From the NCBI RefSeq assembly GCF_001889545.1, contig NZ_CP018194.1, forward strand, positions 904,501 through 968,500: 64,000 nucleotides of DNA, read 5' to 3'. This document shows positions 36,443-45,018 of the stretch, piece by piece. Below the pieces are notes generated by a model. That model was not told the origin of the DNA. It searched no databases and saw only the letters and a list, made by a program, of their open reading frames with translations. The stretch is from Granulibacter bethesdensis (GTDB taxonomy: Bacteria > Pseudomonadota > Alphaproteobacteria > Acetobacterales > Acetobacteraceae). The position numbers and the translations under genes were made by a program. How positions within the stretch are numbered: the first letter of the stretch is position 1; each line of letters begins with the position of its first letter.

Positions 36443-37078
36443 TCAGGATCTGGTTCCGATTCTGGATTCCGTACCAGCTCGCAGACGTGCGATATTGTCG
36501 GCATGCCGGATAAAGACCAGAACGGCGATCAGCATGAAAGCAGCGGCTGCCTGCCAATGGGATTGGGCAAGAGGCGGCGGTCCCAGGCCCATCCCGCCGA
36601 CGGCCAGCGCCAGCAGCGGCGCGAAGGCAAAGGCGCAGAGCGCAGCGGCAGAGGATATTTTGATCGTCCGTGCCACCGCAAACCATAAAGCACAGCAGAT
36701 GAGGCCAACCGGCCACGCAGTTGCCAGCAGCACGCCAAGCCCGGTTGCGACCCCTTTCCCACCGCGAAACCCGAGCCATACGGGAAAGAGATGCCCGATC
36801 ACGGCAGCGATCCCGGCTGGCAGAGCCAGCGCCCAGCCACCCAGATACGCAGCCAGCAGCGCTGCCGCAGCGCCTTTGCCGCCATCCAGCAGCAGGGTCG
36901 CGGCCGCCAGCCCCTTGCGACCGGTACGCAGAACATTGGTGGCTCCGATATTGCCGGACCCGATCTTTCGGATGTCTCCAGCCCCGCTCAGTCTGGTCAG
37001 GATCAGCCCGAACGGGATGCTGCCGAGCAGATAACCACCCAGCAGGGCAAAAAAATGGCTGGTCATCATGCCGTTCAT
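36443..37078 (-). CDS. plsY: Acyl-phosphate glycerol-3-phosphate acyltransferase
   Basis: PlsY makes lysophosphatidic acid from acyl-phosphate and glycerol-3-phosphate, the first step of phospholipid synthesis. The membrane protein shows the three conserved motifs: [12 protein letters not shown] with [23 protein letters not shown], and [21 protein letters not shown]. About five to seven membrane segments fit the family. I chose the ATG at 37078 because it overlaps the preceding stop (ATGA) and gives a normal short N-terminus; ATG codons at 37069 and 37066 are alternatives. The open frame to 37216 lies inside the neighbouring gene. Confidence 0.95.
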   Translation of the reverse strand: MNGMMTSHFFALLGGYLLGSIPFGLILTRLSGAGDIRKIGSGNIGATNVLRTGRKGLAAATLLLDGGKGAAAALLAAYLGGWALALPAGIAAVIGHLFPVWLGFRGGKGVATGLGVLLATAWPVGLICCALWFAVARTIKISSAAALCAFAFAPLLALAVGGMGLGPPPLAQSHWQAAAAFMLIAVLVFIRHADNIARLRAGTESRIGTRS

Positions 37079-38364
37079 CCGAAGACCCGTCTGCCTGCTT
37101 TCCAGGTGCCGATGACCCGGCCTTCCAGCGGTCTGCCGTCGAAGGGGGTATTCTGTGCTTTGCCGGGCATTTTTCCGGCTTCGACCTGCCATGCCCTCTC
37201 CGGGTGGAACAGGCACAGATCAGCCGCAGCACCGCGCCGCAGCATTCCTGCTTCCAGCCCGAACAGGCTGGCCGGGCGGCTGGTCAGCATGGCAATGGCC
37301 TGCGACAGCGGCAATCCGTTACCGTGAACCTGCGCCAGCGTGATGCCGAGCAACGTGACCAGTCCCACTCCGCCGGGGGAGGCCTGCGCGAAGGGCACCC
37401 GCTTGTCATCGGCATCACGCGGTTGGTGATCGGAGGCGATCGCGTCGATGGTGCCGTCTTTCAGCGCTGCCGCGATGGCCAGCCGGTCCTGCTCGGACCG
37501 CAGCGGCGGTGACAGCTTGGCATAGCTGCGCCACTCGCCGATGGCCGTCTCGTTGAGATCGAAATAGGGCGGCGCAGTGTCGCAGGTGACATTGATGCCC
37601 TCATCCCTGGCCCGCCGGATCAGGGAGACGGCCTCTGCGGTCGAGACATGGGCGAAATGGATACTGCCGCCCGTCAGTGCCGCCAGCCTGATATCACGGG
37701 CAATCATGATCGCTTCGGCTGCCGGAGAGATGCCGGGCAGGCCGAGACGGGTGGCCAGTTCTCCTTCGGTTGCAGCCCCGCCCGCGGCGAGGCTGGGGTC
37801 TTCCGGGTGCTGCACGATCCTGGCGCCGAAACCGCGTGCGTAGGACAGGGCCAGCCGCATCATCCGGGCGGAGGCAATGGCGGAGGTGCCGTCGGTAAAG
37901 GCCACGGCTCCGGCCTCGTGCAACAGGCCCAGCTCGGCCAGTTCCTCCCCCCGGCAGCCACGGGTGACCGCGCCGTAGGGCAGAATGCTCAGGCTACCGG
38001 TTTCTTCACCCCGGCTGCGCAGCAGATGGACCAGCGCCGGATCGTCGATCGAGGGTCTGGTATCCGGAAGGGTGATGATGGTGGTGATGCCGCCTGCCGC
38101 TGCGGCTTGTGCGGTGCTGGCGATGGTCTCCCGATATTCATATCCCGGCTCGCCGAGACCGACGCGGATATCGACCAGTCCGGGACACAGCACGCAGTCA
38201 TCGCCCTCGATTTCTTCTACCCCATCCGGACGGCCGAGGGACGGGCCGAAATCGGCAATCAGGCCATCCCGCACCAGCAGGGAACCGGGCTGATCGAGCC
38301 CGCTTTGCGGATCCAGCAGCCGGACATGGGTCAAAAGAAGATCGGAGGAGGGCAGGTTGGTCAT
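37075..38364 (-). CDS. pyrC: Dihydroorotase-like protein lacking the HxH metal ligands (PyrC/PyrX type)
   Basis: The protein has the class I dihydroorotase fold: [16 protein letters not shown] at residues 59-74, [35 protein letters not shown] and the [12 protein letters not shown] segment. In active enzymes the first motif reads as D-x-H-x-H. Here residues 67 and 69 are Arg and Gly, so both metal-binding histidines are gone, while the other two His and the Asp remain. This is the pattern of Pseudomonas PyrC-prime, a non-catalytic partner needed to assemble PyrB. I therefore doubt that it makes dihydroorotate; an active PyrC should lie elsewhere. It overlaps the redoxin gene by 4 nt. Confidence 0.85.
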   Translation of the reverse strand: MTNLPSSDLLLTHVRLLDPQSGLDQPGSLLVRDGLIADFGPSLGRPDGVEEIEGDDCVLCPGLVDIRVGLGEPGYEYRETIASTAQAAAAGGITTIITLPDTRPSIDDPALVHLLRSRGEETGSLSILPYGAVTRGCRGEELAELGLLHEAGAVAFTDGTSAIASARMMRLALSYARGFGARIVQHPEDPSLAAGGAATEGELATRLGLPGISPAAEAIMIARDIRLAALTGGSIHFAHVSTAEAVSLIRRARDEGINVTCDTAPPYFDLNETAIGEWRSYAKLSPPLRSEQDRLAIAAALKDGTIDAIASDHQPRDADDKRVPFAQASPGGVGLVTLLGITLAQVHGNGLPLSQAIAMLTSRPASLFGLEAGMLRRGAAADLCLFHPERAWQVEAGKMPGKAQNTPFDGRPLEGRVIGTWKAGRRVFG

Positions 38365-38921
38365 GAGCGATGGCTCCGCAGCCAGGAAAGCGCCGTGCCA
38401 GCATCTTCTGCCGGATCGGGCACGGGATATAGCACGGTGAGAATAAGCGTATCGCGCAGGATCAGGGTGGCGCGCTGCGTCAGGGATTTTCCGGCGGAGG
38501 TAAAGCGGGGCAGTCCCAGCGCATTGCCAAACGACCTCTCTGTATCGCTGAGCAGTGGAAATGGCAGATCAAGCCGGGTGGCGGCTTCAAGCTGGGCCTC
38601 GCTATCCTGTGCGCTGAGGCCGAGAATAGCGATCCCTTCCCGCTGAAATGTTCCATGCAGATTACGGTAGCCCAGCGCCTGTGGTGTGGAGCCATGAGCA
38701 CCGGGAATCTGATCCCAGTCCGGCGGGTTGGGGCGGTCGGGGCGGCCAATCAGCGTATGCACGAACAGAATCGTCAGGCCGCGCAGACCGGCCAGATCGA
38801 GCATCGTTCCGTCATGGGCGGGCAGTTGTAACGGTGGCAGAATGCGACCGGGCAGATGATCGCACGCGCCATCATCCGGCAATGGCGGCAGGCCGGGCAG
38901 GGACCAGGGCGAGGTGGACAT
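38361..38921 (-). CDS. Redoxin-domain protein without catalytic cysteines
   Basis: The 186-residue protein is a thioredoxin-fold protein of the AhpC/Bcp type: PPLQLPAHDGTMLDLAGLRG, LTILFVHTLIGRP, and the region where the peroxidatic cysteine should lie. In Bcp that region reads G-C-T-V-Q-A-C-G-L-R-D; here it is GSTPQALGYRN, with Ser78 and Leu83 in place of the two cysteines. The only cysteine in the protein is Cys20, near the N-terminus. It therefore cannot work as a normal peroxiredoxin. Its gene overlaps pyrB (TGATG) and the dihydroorotase-like gene (ATGA), so all three are made together, which suggests a structural or regulatory role. Confidence 0.85.
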   Translation of the reverse strand: MSTSPWSLPGLPPLPDDGACDHLPGRILPPLQLPAHDGTMLDLAGLRGLTILFVHTLIGRPDRPNPPDWDQIPGAHGSTPQALGYRNLHGTFQREGIAILGLSAQDSEAQLEAATRLDLPFPLLSDTERSFGNALGLPRFTSAGKSLTQRATLILRDTLILTVLYPVPDPAEDAGTALSWLRSHRS

Positions 38922-39916
38922 CAGACCGGGCGGGAGGAAGGCAGGCGGCTCCTCTGCCGTGCCAGTGCGTCCAGCACGGCCATGCGCACGGCGACGCCCA
39001 TTTCCACCTGTTCCTTGATGACGCTCCGCACCGGATCATCGGCAACGCGGCTTTCGATTTCGACACCGCGATTCATCGGGCCGGGATGCATGATGATGGC
39101 ATCCGGCTTTGCTTTCGCCAGCCGGGCTTCGTTGAGGCCGAAGAAGCGGAAATACTCCCGCTCGCTGGGCACCAGCCCGCTTTTCATGCGCTCCCGCTGC
39201 AGCCGCAGCATCATGACTACATCCGCGCCATCCAGTCCGCGATCCATATCGTGAAAGACCTCGACCCCCAGACGATCAGCGGCACCCGGTATCAGGGTAG
39301 GGGGTCCGATCAGACGCACCTGGCTGCCCAGCGATGCCAGCAGATAGATGTTGGAGCGCGCCACACGGGAATGCAGCACATCGCCGCAGATCGCCACGGT
39401 CAGTCCTTCCAGGCGGCTCTTGTGACGGCGGATGGTCAGTGCATCCAGCAAGGCTTGCGTTGGATGCTCATGCGTGCCGTCCCCGGCATTGATCACGGCG
39501 GCATCCACTTTCTGCGCCAGCAGGTTAGGCGCGCCGGACTGGCTGTGTCGCACGACCAGAAGATCGCAGTGCATCGCATTCAGGGTGGAGGCCGTATCGA
39601 GCAGCGTCTCCCCCTTGTTCACGCTGCTGGTGGAGACCGTCATGTTGATGACGTCCGCCCCCAGCCGCTTGCCGGCCAGTTCGAAACTGGTTCGGGTGCG
39701 GGTGCTGTCCTCGAAGAACAGGTTGATCAATGTGCGGCCACGCAGCAGATCCCGCTGCGTCTTGCCGGACCGGTTGAGCAGCGCATAGCTCTCCGCCAGA
39801 TCCAGCAAAGCATGAATCTCGGGCGGGTGCAGTCCCTCGATAGCGAGGAGATGAGGTCTGGCGAAATCCAATTCCGGGAATCCGGTCGGTTGAGAACGGC
39901 GCAGATTATCTCCCAC
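38921..39916 (-). CDS. pyrB: Aspartate carbamoyltransferase catalytic chain
   Basis: PyrB condenses carbamoyl phosphate and aspartate, the first committed step of pyrimidine synthesis. The carbamoyl-phosphate loop [15 protein letters not shown], the [12 protein letters not shown] segment and [12 protein letters not shown] are all present, with the aspartate-binding region [10 protein letters not shown] later. At 331 residues it is the catalytic chain only; no pyrI regulatory gene is visible. The start is a GTG at 39916 with a poor ribosome site; no better in-frame start lies nearby. It is first in the run pyrB, redoxin, dihydroorotase-like, plsY, dprA, topA, rnr. Confidence 0.95.
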   Translation of the reverse strand: MGDNLRRSQPTGFPELDFARPHLLAIEGLHPPEIHALLDLAESYALLNRSGKTQRDLLRGRTLINLFFEDSTRTRTSFELAGKRLGADVINMTVSTSSVNKGETLLDTASTLNAMHCDLLVVRHSQSGAPNLLAQKVDAAVINAGDGTHEHPTQALLDALTIRRHKSRLEGLTVAICGDVLHSRVARSNIYLLASLGSQVRLIGPPTLIPGAADRLGVEVFHDMDRGLDGADVVMMLRLQRERMKSGLVPSEREYFRFFGLNEARLAKAKPDAIIMHPGPMNRGVEIESRVADDPVRSVIKEQVEMGVAVRMAVLDALARQRSRLPSSRPV

Positions 39917-39951
39917 AGCGCAGCGGGGCTAGTGGGGGGAGCCAGGGCTGC

Positions 39952-40902
39952 TCAGGAAGGTGCATAGATGTCAGGTTCGTCCAGTTCCTGTTCCCAGTAG
40001 GGTGGCCGCCCGAAACGGGTTTGCAGAAAATCCAGAAACGCCCGGATTTTCGGGGGCACCTGCCGATGCGGAGGATAAAGGCCGAAAATTCCGCTGGGCT
40101 GGGTCGCGATCATGGCATTCCAGTCCGGCAGCACGGGTGCTAGCCGCCCGGAGCGCAGATCACTGCTAACCAGCCATGTCGGCAGCAGAACAACACCCAG
40201 CCCGGCCAGAGCACAGCCGCGTAGAGGCTCGGAATCATCCGCACGGATGGAGCCACGCACCGGAACGGCGACTTCTTCCCCGCTGATCGGATGATGGAAA
40301 AACCAGTTCCCGGAAGGTTGGAGCGAGTAGATCAGGCAGTTGTGCTGCACCAGATCTTCGGGGTGGCGGATCGGAGGGCGGTTGTCGAGATAATCCGGGG
40401 AGGCACAGATAACCCGTCGGTGCGGTGCCAGTTTGCGGGCAATCAAAGAGGAGTCCAGCAATGGCCCGATCCGGATGGCCGCATCGGCACCGGTCGCGAT
40501 CAGATCAACCCGCACATCGCTGAAGGACATGTCCAGCCTTATATCCGGGTAGGTAGCCAGAAACTCAGGGATATGAGGCATGATATGCAGCCGGGCAAAC
40601 GCATCGGGCAGCGCGAGACGCAGCAGGCCCTGCGGATGTCCCTGCTGGGCCGAGGCGGCAGCGCGGGCTTCCTCCACCTCCCGCAGCACGCTGCGGGCAT
40701 GCTGGTAGAAAATACGCCCAGGCTCGGTCAGATGAACCCGTCTGGTGCTGCGATGAAACAGATCGATCCCGAGATTTTCCTCCAGTGACGCAATCCCGCG
40801 TGAAATGGCAGAGGTGCGTACACCCGTGACACCAGCAGCGCGGGAGAAGCTGCCGAATTCCACGACCCGGACGAACATCTGCATGGTTGCCAGCATATCC
40901 AT
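39952..40902 (-). CDS. LysR-family transcriptional regulator
   Basis: The protein has the LysR winged helix-turn-helix at residues about 1-65 (FVRVVEFGSFSRAAGVTGVRTSAISRGIASLE is its core, in parts) followed by a periplasmic-binding-like effector domain, in which LRLALPDAF and GADAAIRIG are visible. It is closest in style to the CrgA/DsdC-like subgroup that often acts on its divergent neighbour. That neighbour is the formate-dehydrogenase-like gene, about 205 bp away, so control of that gene is the natural inference. The effector is unknown. The ATG at 40902 is preceded by GGAGAGG. Confidence 0.9.
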   Translation of the reverse strand: MDMLATMQMFVRVVEFGSFSRAAGVTGVRTSAISRGIASLEENLGIDLFHRSTRRVHLTEPGRIFYQHARSVLREVEEARAAASAQQGHPQGLLRLALPDAFARLHIMPHIPEFLATYPDIRLDMSFSDVRVDLIATGADAAIRIGPLLDSSLIARKLAPHRRVICASPDYLDNRPPIRHPEDLVQHNCLIYSLQPSGNWFFHHPISGEEVAVPVRGSIRADDSEPLRGCALAGLGVVLLPTWLVSSDLRSGRLAPVLPDWNAMIATQPSGIFGLYPPHRQVPPKIRAFLDFLQTRFGRPPYWEQELDEPDIYAPS

Positions 40903-41107
40903 GGCGGGGCCTCTCCGGAGTTTAGGCTATTTTGTCCGGGATTGTTGCATAATCCGCAAAAATCATATGCCTGATTGCTGTCTACTTCTCAATGGTCAGC
41001 AGGATTAGATCAGCATTGGTGCAGTGCAGCATGCGCCTCGCCACATCCTGTCTGGCCTTAAAAGCCGCCATCATTCGTCCGCTGCGGCATCGTGAGGAGA
41101 ATTGAGC

Positions 41108-43462
41108 ATGGCCGCCAAGCCAAAGATCAAACCGTATCACGGCCCAGCCGGAGGCATTGGCGCGCTGGAGGCGGTCGAGAAGCATCTCTGCCGCCAGAAG
41201 ATTTTCCTCAGCGGCAACAAGGCGCTGCTGTCGATGAACAAGCCGGAAGGCTTCGACTGCCCCGGTTGTGGCTGGCCGGATCCGAAGCATACCAGCTCCT
41301 TCGAATATTGTGAGAACGGCGCCAAGGCGGTTGCCTGGGAAGCCACCAAAAAGCGTGTGACGCTGGATTTCTTTGCACGGCATACTGTGACGGAATTGCT
41401 CGGCTGGAGCGATTACGAGCTGGAAGATGCCGGTCGTCTCACCCACCCGATGATCTATGACCGGGCCACTGATAAATATACGCCGATCTCCTGGGATGAT
41501 GCATTCCGGACCATCGGGGATGCTCTGAACCGTCTGCCCGACCCCAATCAGGCCGAGTTTTACACGTCGGGCCGGGCTTCCAACGAAGCCGCGTTCCTGT
41601 TTCAGCTTTTCGTGCGGGCATACGGCACCAATAACTTCCCCGATTGCTCCAATATGTGCCACGAAAGCACCAGCGTGGCGCTGCCAGACAGTATCGGCGT
41701 AGCAAAAGGCACTGTGCAGCTCGACGATTTTGAAAAAGCCGAGGCAATTTTTATCTTCGGCCAGAATCCCGGCACCAACAGCCCGCGCATGCTGAATGAT
41801 CTGCGGGCCGCCGCGAAGAGAGGGGCGAAGATTGTCTCCTTCAACCCCATCCGGGAGCGGTCGCTGGAGCGTTTTGCGTCTCCGCAGCATCTGGGTGATC
41901 TGATCAAACCGGTGTCGATCAGCTCGCATTATTATCAGGTGCGCATCGGCGGTGACATGGCCGCCGTCAAGGGCATGATGAAAGTGGTGCTGGAGGCCGA
42001 TGATGCCGCCCGCGCCGCGGGTCAGCCACGTGTGCTGGATGTAGAGTTCATTGAGACCCACACGCATGGTTTTGAAGCGGTCGAGGCTGATATCCGTGCG
42101 ACAGACTGGAAAGAGATCGAGCGCGCCAGCGGTCTGAGCCGGGCGCAGATCGAAGAAGCCGCTTCCATTTATATTCAGGCGAAAAGCTGCATTGCCGTGT
42201 GGGGGATGGGCATCACCCAACATCGCACCGGCGTCGCCAATATTCAGCAGATCATCAATCTGCTGCTGATGCGCGGGAATATGGGGCGGCCCGGAGCGGG
42301 TGCCTGCCCGGTGCGGGGCCATTCCAACGTGCAAGGTGATCGCACGGTTGGAATCTACGAAAAACCCAAACCCGCTTTTCTGGATGGGTTGCAGCGCGCA
42401 TTCGGCTTTAACCCGCCGCGTGAGCATGGCCACGATGTCGGAGAGGCGATCGACGCGATGTTCGAGGGCCATGCACGGGCCTTCATCGGCCTTGGCGGCA
42501 ATTTCAGCCTCGCTGTTCCAGACACGGAGCGTGTGGCGGAGGCGATGCGTCGCCTTGATCTGAACGTGCAGATCGCCACAAAACTCAATCGCGGCCATCT
42601 GGTGGTTTGCGATACGTCGCTGCTGCTGCCTTGCCTTGGCCGTACCGAAATCGATTTCCAGAGTTCAGGTCCGCAGATGGTGACGGTGGAGGATTCGATG
42701 TCCAACGTCCACGCTTCGGGTGGCCTGAACATGCCGGCCTCGGAGCATCTGCGCTCGGAAGTTGCTATTATCTGCGGCATTGCACAGGCAACGCTGAAGG
42801 GGCGTTACAATATTCCGTGGCAATCCTACAGTGAGGATTACGACCGTATTCGTGATGCGATCGAGGCGGTGATGCCGGAGCTGTTCACCGGGTTTAACCA
42901 GAAGATCCGTCAACCGGGCGGTTTCCGTCTGTATTCTCCGGTCGATTACCGTCAGTGGAATACGCCGAACGGCAAGGCGAATTTCCTGGTGCATGAAGGC
43001 ATCGATGAAAACGAGATGCCGCAGGATCGGGCGGATGTGCTGGAACTGGCGACGATCCGCAGCCACGATCAGTATAACACCACGGTTTATGGTCTGGATG
43101 ATCGTTATCGCGGTGTATTCGGCCAGCGCATGGTGGTGTTCATCAATGCGGTCGATCGTGAGCGGCTGGGTTTCGAGGAAGGGGCCATCGTTGCGATGCG
43201 CACCGTCAGCGAAGACGGGCTGGAACGGCGTGTCGGCGGTTTTCGTCTGGTAGATTACGATATTCCGGCCGGATGCTGTGCGGCTTACTATCCGGAGACC
43301 AACCCGCTGATCCCCGCAAAGCGTCGTGCTTTGCGCAGTAACACACCCACATCGAAATCTGTCCCGGTGGTATTCGAGGCATGGAATGGGGAATGGGATG
43401 ACCGCCCCAATCCTGAGTTGGCTTCCGTGCAGACACACGTGATGGCTGTGGCGGCAGAATAA
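41108..43462 (+). CDS. FdhF/YdeP-family molybdopterin oxidoreductase, candidate formate dehydrogenase
   Basis: The 784-residue protein belongs to the molybdopterin oxidoreductases of the TIGR01701/YdeP type. Near the N-terminus are CPGC (residues about 56-59) and a further Cys in FEYCENG, then FYTSGRASNEAAF, CSNMCHESTSVAL, FIFGQNPGTNSPRM, WGMGITQHRTGV and ACPVRGHSNVQGDRTVG. The C-terminal domain has the molybdopterin-binding RSHDQYNTTVYGLDDRYRG. Such proteins act on formate in some methylotrophs (Fdh4A, from memory) and in acid resistance in enteric bacteria. The ATG at 41108 follows GAGGAG. A divergent LysR gene lies beside it. With the fhc cluster in the same window, formate is the likely substrate, but this is inference. 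Confidence 0.87.
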   Translation: MAAKPKIKPYHGPAGGIGALEAVEKHLCRQKIFLSGNKALLSMNKPEGFDCPGCGWPDPKHTSSFEYCENGAKAVAWEATKKRVTLDFFARHTVTELLGWSDYELEDAGRLTHPMIYDRATDKYTPISWDDAFRTIGDALNRLPDPNQAEFYTSGRASNEAAFLFQLFVRAYGTNNFPDCSNMCHESTSVALPDSIGVAKGTVQLDDFEKAEAIFIFGQNPGTNSPRMLNDLRAAAKRGAKIVSFNPIRERSLERFASPQHLGDLIKPVSISSHYYQVRIGGDMAAVKGMMKVVLEADDAARAAGQPRVLDVEFIETHTHGFEAVEADIRATDWKEIERASGLSRAQIEEAASIYIQAKSCIAVWGMGITQHRTGVANIQQIINLLLMRGNMGRPGAGACPVRGHSNVQGDRTVGIYEKPKPAFLDGLQRAFGFNPPREHGHDVGEAIDAMFEGHARAFIGLGGNFSLAVPDTERVAEAMRRLDLNVQIATKLNRGHLVVCDTSLLLPCLGRTEIDFQSSGPQMVTVEDSMSNVHASGGLNMPASEHLRSEVAIICGIAQATLKGRYNIPWQSYSEDYDRIRDAIEAVMPELFTGFNQKIRQPGGFRLYSPVDYRQWNTPNGKANFLVHEGIDENEMPQDRADVLELATIRSHDQYNTTVYGLDDRYRGVFGQRMVVFINAVDRERLGFEEGAIVAMRTVSEDGLERRVGGFRLVDYDIPAGCCAAYYPETNPLIPAKRRALRSNTPTSKSVPVVFEAWNGEWDDRPNPELASVQTHVMAVAAE

Positions 43463-43487
43463 GAAATTCTCTGCTTATCACTACAAA

Positions 43488-43526
43488 AAAAACCGCTTCC
43501 ACCTTGATCGGGTGAAAGCGGTTTTT
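43488..43526. terminator. Bidirectional terminator between the molybdoenzyme and gltX
   Basis: AAAAACCGCTTCCACC at 43488-43503 pairs with GGTGAAAGCGGTTTTT at 43511-43526, with one mismatch and a 7-nt loop. A-tract and T-tract flank the stem, so it works for both converging transcripts. Confidence 0.88.
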
Positions 43527-43553
43527 GTTTTGATGAGCCTGTCGTCTGGCTTG

Positions 43554-44933
43554 TTATACGGCTTCTATCCGGGACGTGACTTCACTGGCGCCAAGAGCTT
43601 CCAGCGTTGCATCGATGGGCGGGCTGGTGGTGCCACCGGTCAGGGCAACTCGCAGCGGCTGGGCGATCTGGCCGAGCTTCAGCCCATGCTCCTCGGCGAA
43701 CATGCGCAGGGCCTGATCCACAGCGGCGGCTGAAAAATCAGTGGCCTGCAATTGCGGCAACAGGGCGCGCAGCCAGCCCCGTGCTTCATCGGAGAGCAGA
43801 GCCGCTGCTTTCGCGTCTTTGGGGCCGGAGGGGCGTTCGATGACAAAGCGGGCGCTTTCCGCGAGATCCACCAATGTCCTCGCCCGCTCCTTGAGCTTCG
43901 GCATCAGCCGCATAATCCGGTTGGCGGCATCGCTGTCAGGTGAGAGTTCCAGACGGCGGCAGAGATCGGTGGTCAGACGCTGGTCATCGGCTTCCCGCAG
44001 ATAAACGCCGTTCAGATGGGTCAGCTTGGCATAATCCATCCGGCTGGCGGCACGGCCAACCCCGTCCAGATCGAACAGGGCAATCTGTTCATCGCGGGAG
44101 AGGATTTCCGCATCTCCGTGTCCCCAGCCCAGACGCAGCAGATAATTGCACAGGGCTTCCGGCAGGAAACCTTCGCGCTCGAATTCCAGCACGCTGACGG
44201 CGCCGTGGCGCTTCGACAGTTTGGCTCCGTCGGCACCATGGATCAGGGGGATATGGGCGAAACGCGGCAGATCCCAGCCGAGGGCCTTGAAAATCTGCAC
44301 CTGCCGGAATGTATTGGTCAAATGGTCGTCACCACGGATGACATGCGTGATGGCCATATCGTGATCATCAACAACGACCGCATGCAGATAGGTGGGCGTG
44401 CCGTCACTGCGCAGGATGATCATGTCATCCAGCTCGGCATTGGCGACACGAACCGGTCCCTGCACCAGATCATCGACCACGGTTTCGCCTTCCTGCGGCA
44501 CGCGGAGACGAATAACCGGCGCAATCCCTGACGGGGCTTCGGACAGGTCGCGGTTGCGCCATGGGCTGACGATCCGCAGTGGGCGCTTTTCGGCGGTGGC
44601 CTGGTCACGCTGAGCCTGCAATTCCTCTGGTGAGAGAAAGCAGCGATAGGCCATCCCGCGTTCCAGCAGGCTGTGAGCGACTTCGGTATGGCGTGCCTCA
44701 CGGGTGGACTGGAAAACCGGTTCCTGATCCGGTGACAGACCAAGCCAGGCCAGCCCGTCCAGAATCACCTGCACCGCTTCCGGAGTGGAGCGGGCGCGAT
44801 CAGTATCCTCGATCCGCAGCAGGTATTCACCGCCATGGTGGCGGGCGAACAGATAGTTGAACAGAGCGGTGCGGGCGCCGCCGACGTGCAGAAGGCCGGT
44901 CGGGCTGGGCGCGAAACGGGTGCGAATGGTCAT
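43554..44933 (-). CDS. gltX: Glutamyl-tRNA synthetase
   Basis: This class I aminoacyl-tRNA synthetase charges tRNA-Glu. It shows the HIGH-like motif PSPTGLLHVGGARTALFN at the N-terminus, IEDTDRAR, and the KMSKS-like KLSKRHGAVSV near residue 240, followed by the helical anticodon-binding domain. I chose the ATG at 44933 (MTIRTRFAPSP), which has AGAGG upstream; 44975 is in frame without support. The 459-residue length is standard. Alphaproteobacteria often carry two gltX copies; whether this is the discriminating or non-discriminating copy cannot be told by eye. It is divergent from comEC. Confidence 0.95.
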   Translation of the reverse strand: MTIRTRFAPSPTGLLHVGGARTALFNYLFARHHGGEYLLRIEDTDRARSTPEAVQVILDGLAWLGLSPDQEPVFQSTREARHTEVAHSLLERGMAYRCFLSPEELQAQRDQATAEKRPLRIVSPWRNRDLSEAPSGIAPVIRLRVPQEGETVVDDLVQGPVRVANAELDDMIILRSDGTPTYLHAVVVDDHDMAITHVIRGDDHLTNTFRQVQIFKALGWDLPRFAHIPLIHGADGAKLSKRHGAVSVLEFEREGFLPEALCNYLLRLGWGHGDAEILSRDEQIALFDLDGVGRAASRMDYAKLTHLNGVYLREADDQRLTTDLCRRLELSPDSDAANRIMRLMPKLKERARTLVDLAESARFVIERPSGPKDAKAAALLSDEARGWLRALLPQLQATDFSAAAVDQALRMFAEEHGLKLGQIAQPLRVALTGGTTSPPIDATLEALGASEVTSRIEAV

Positions 44934-45018
44934 GCCACCGCCTCTAACATGCTTGTGCGTGGTCAGGGAGTACAAACCCGCGTAGCCTTTCCATTCGTAT
45001 ATTTCATAGCCGATTGCA

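Noticed and set aside
40940-40993. Possible LysR operator (GATT-N7-AATC and ATTG-N12-CAAT)
   Set aside because: The dyads are weak and common by chance in AT-rich spots; no consensus supports them.
40982-42598. 538-codon minus-strand frame opposite the molybdoenzyme
   Set aside because: A GC-driven shadow frame; the plus-strand gene has clear family motifs throughout.
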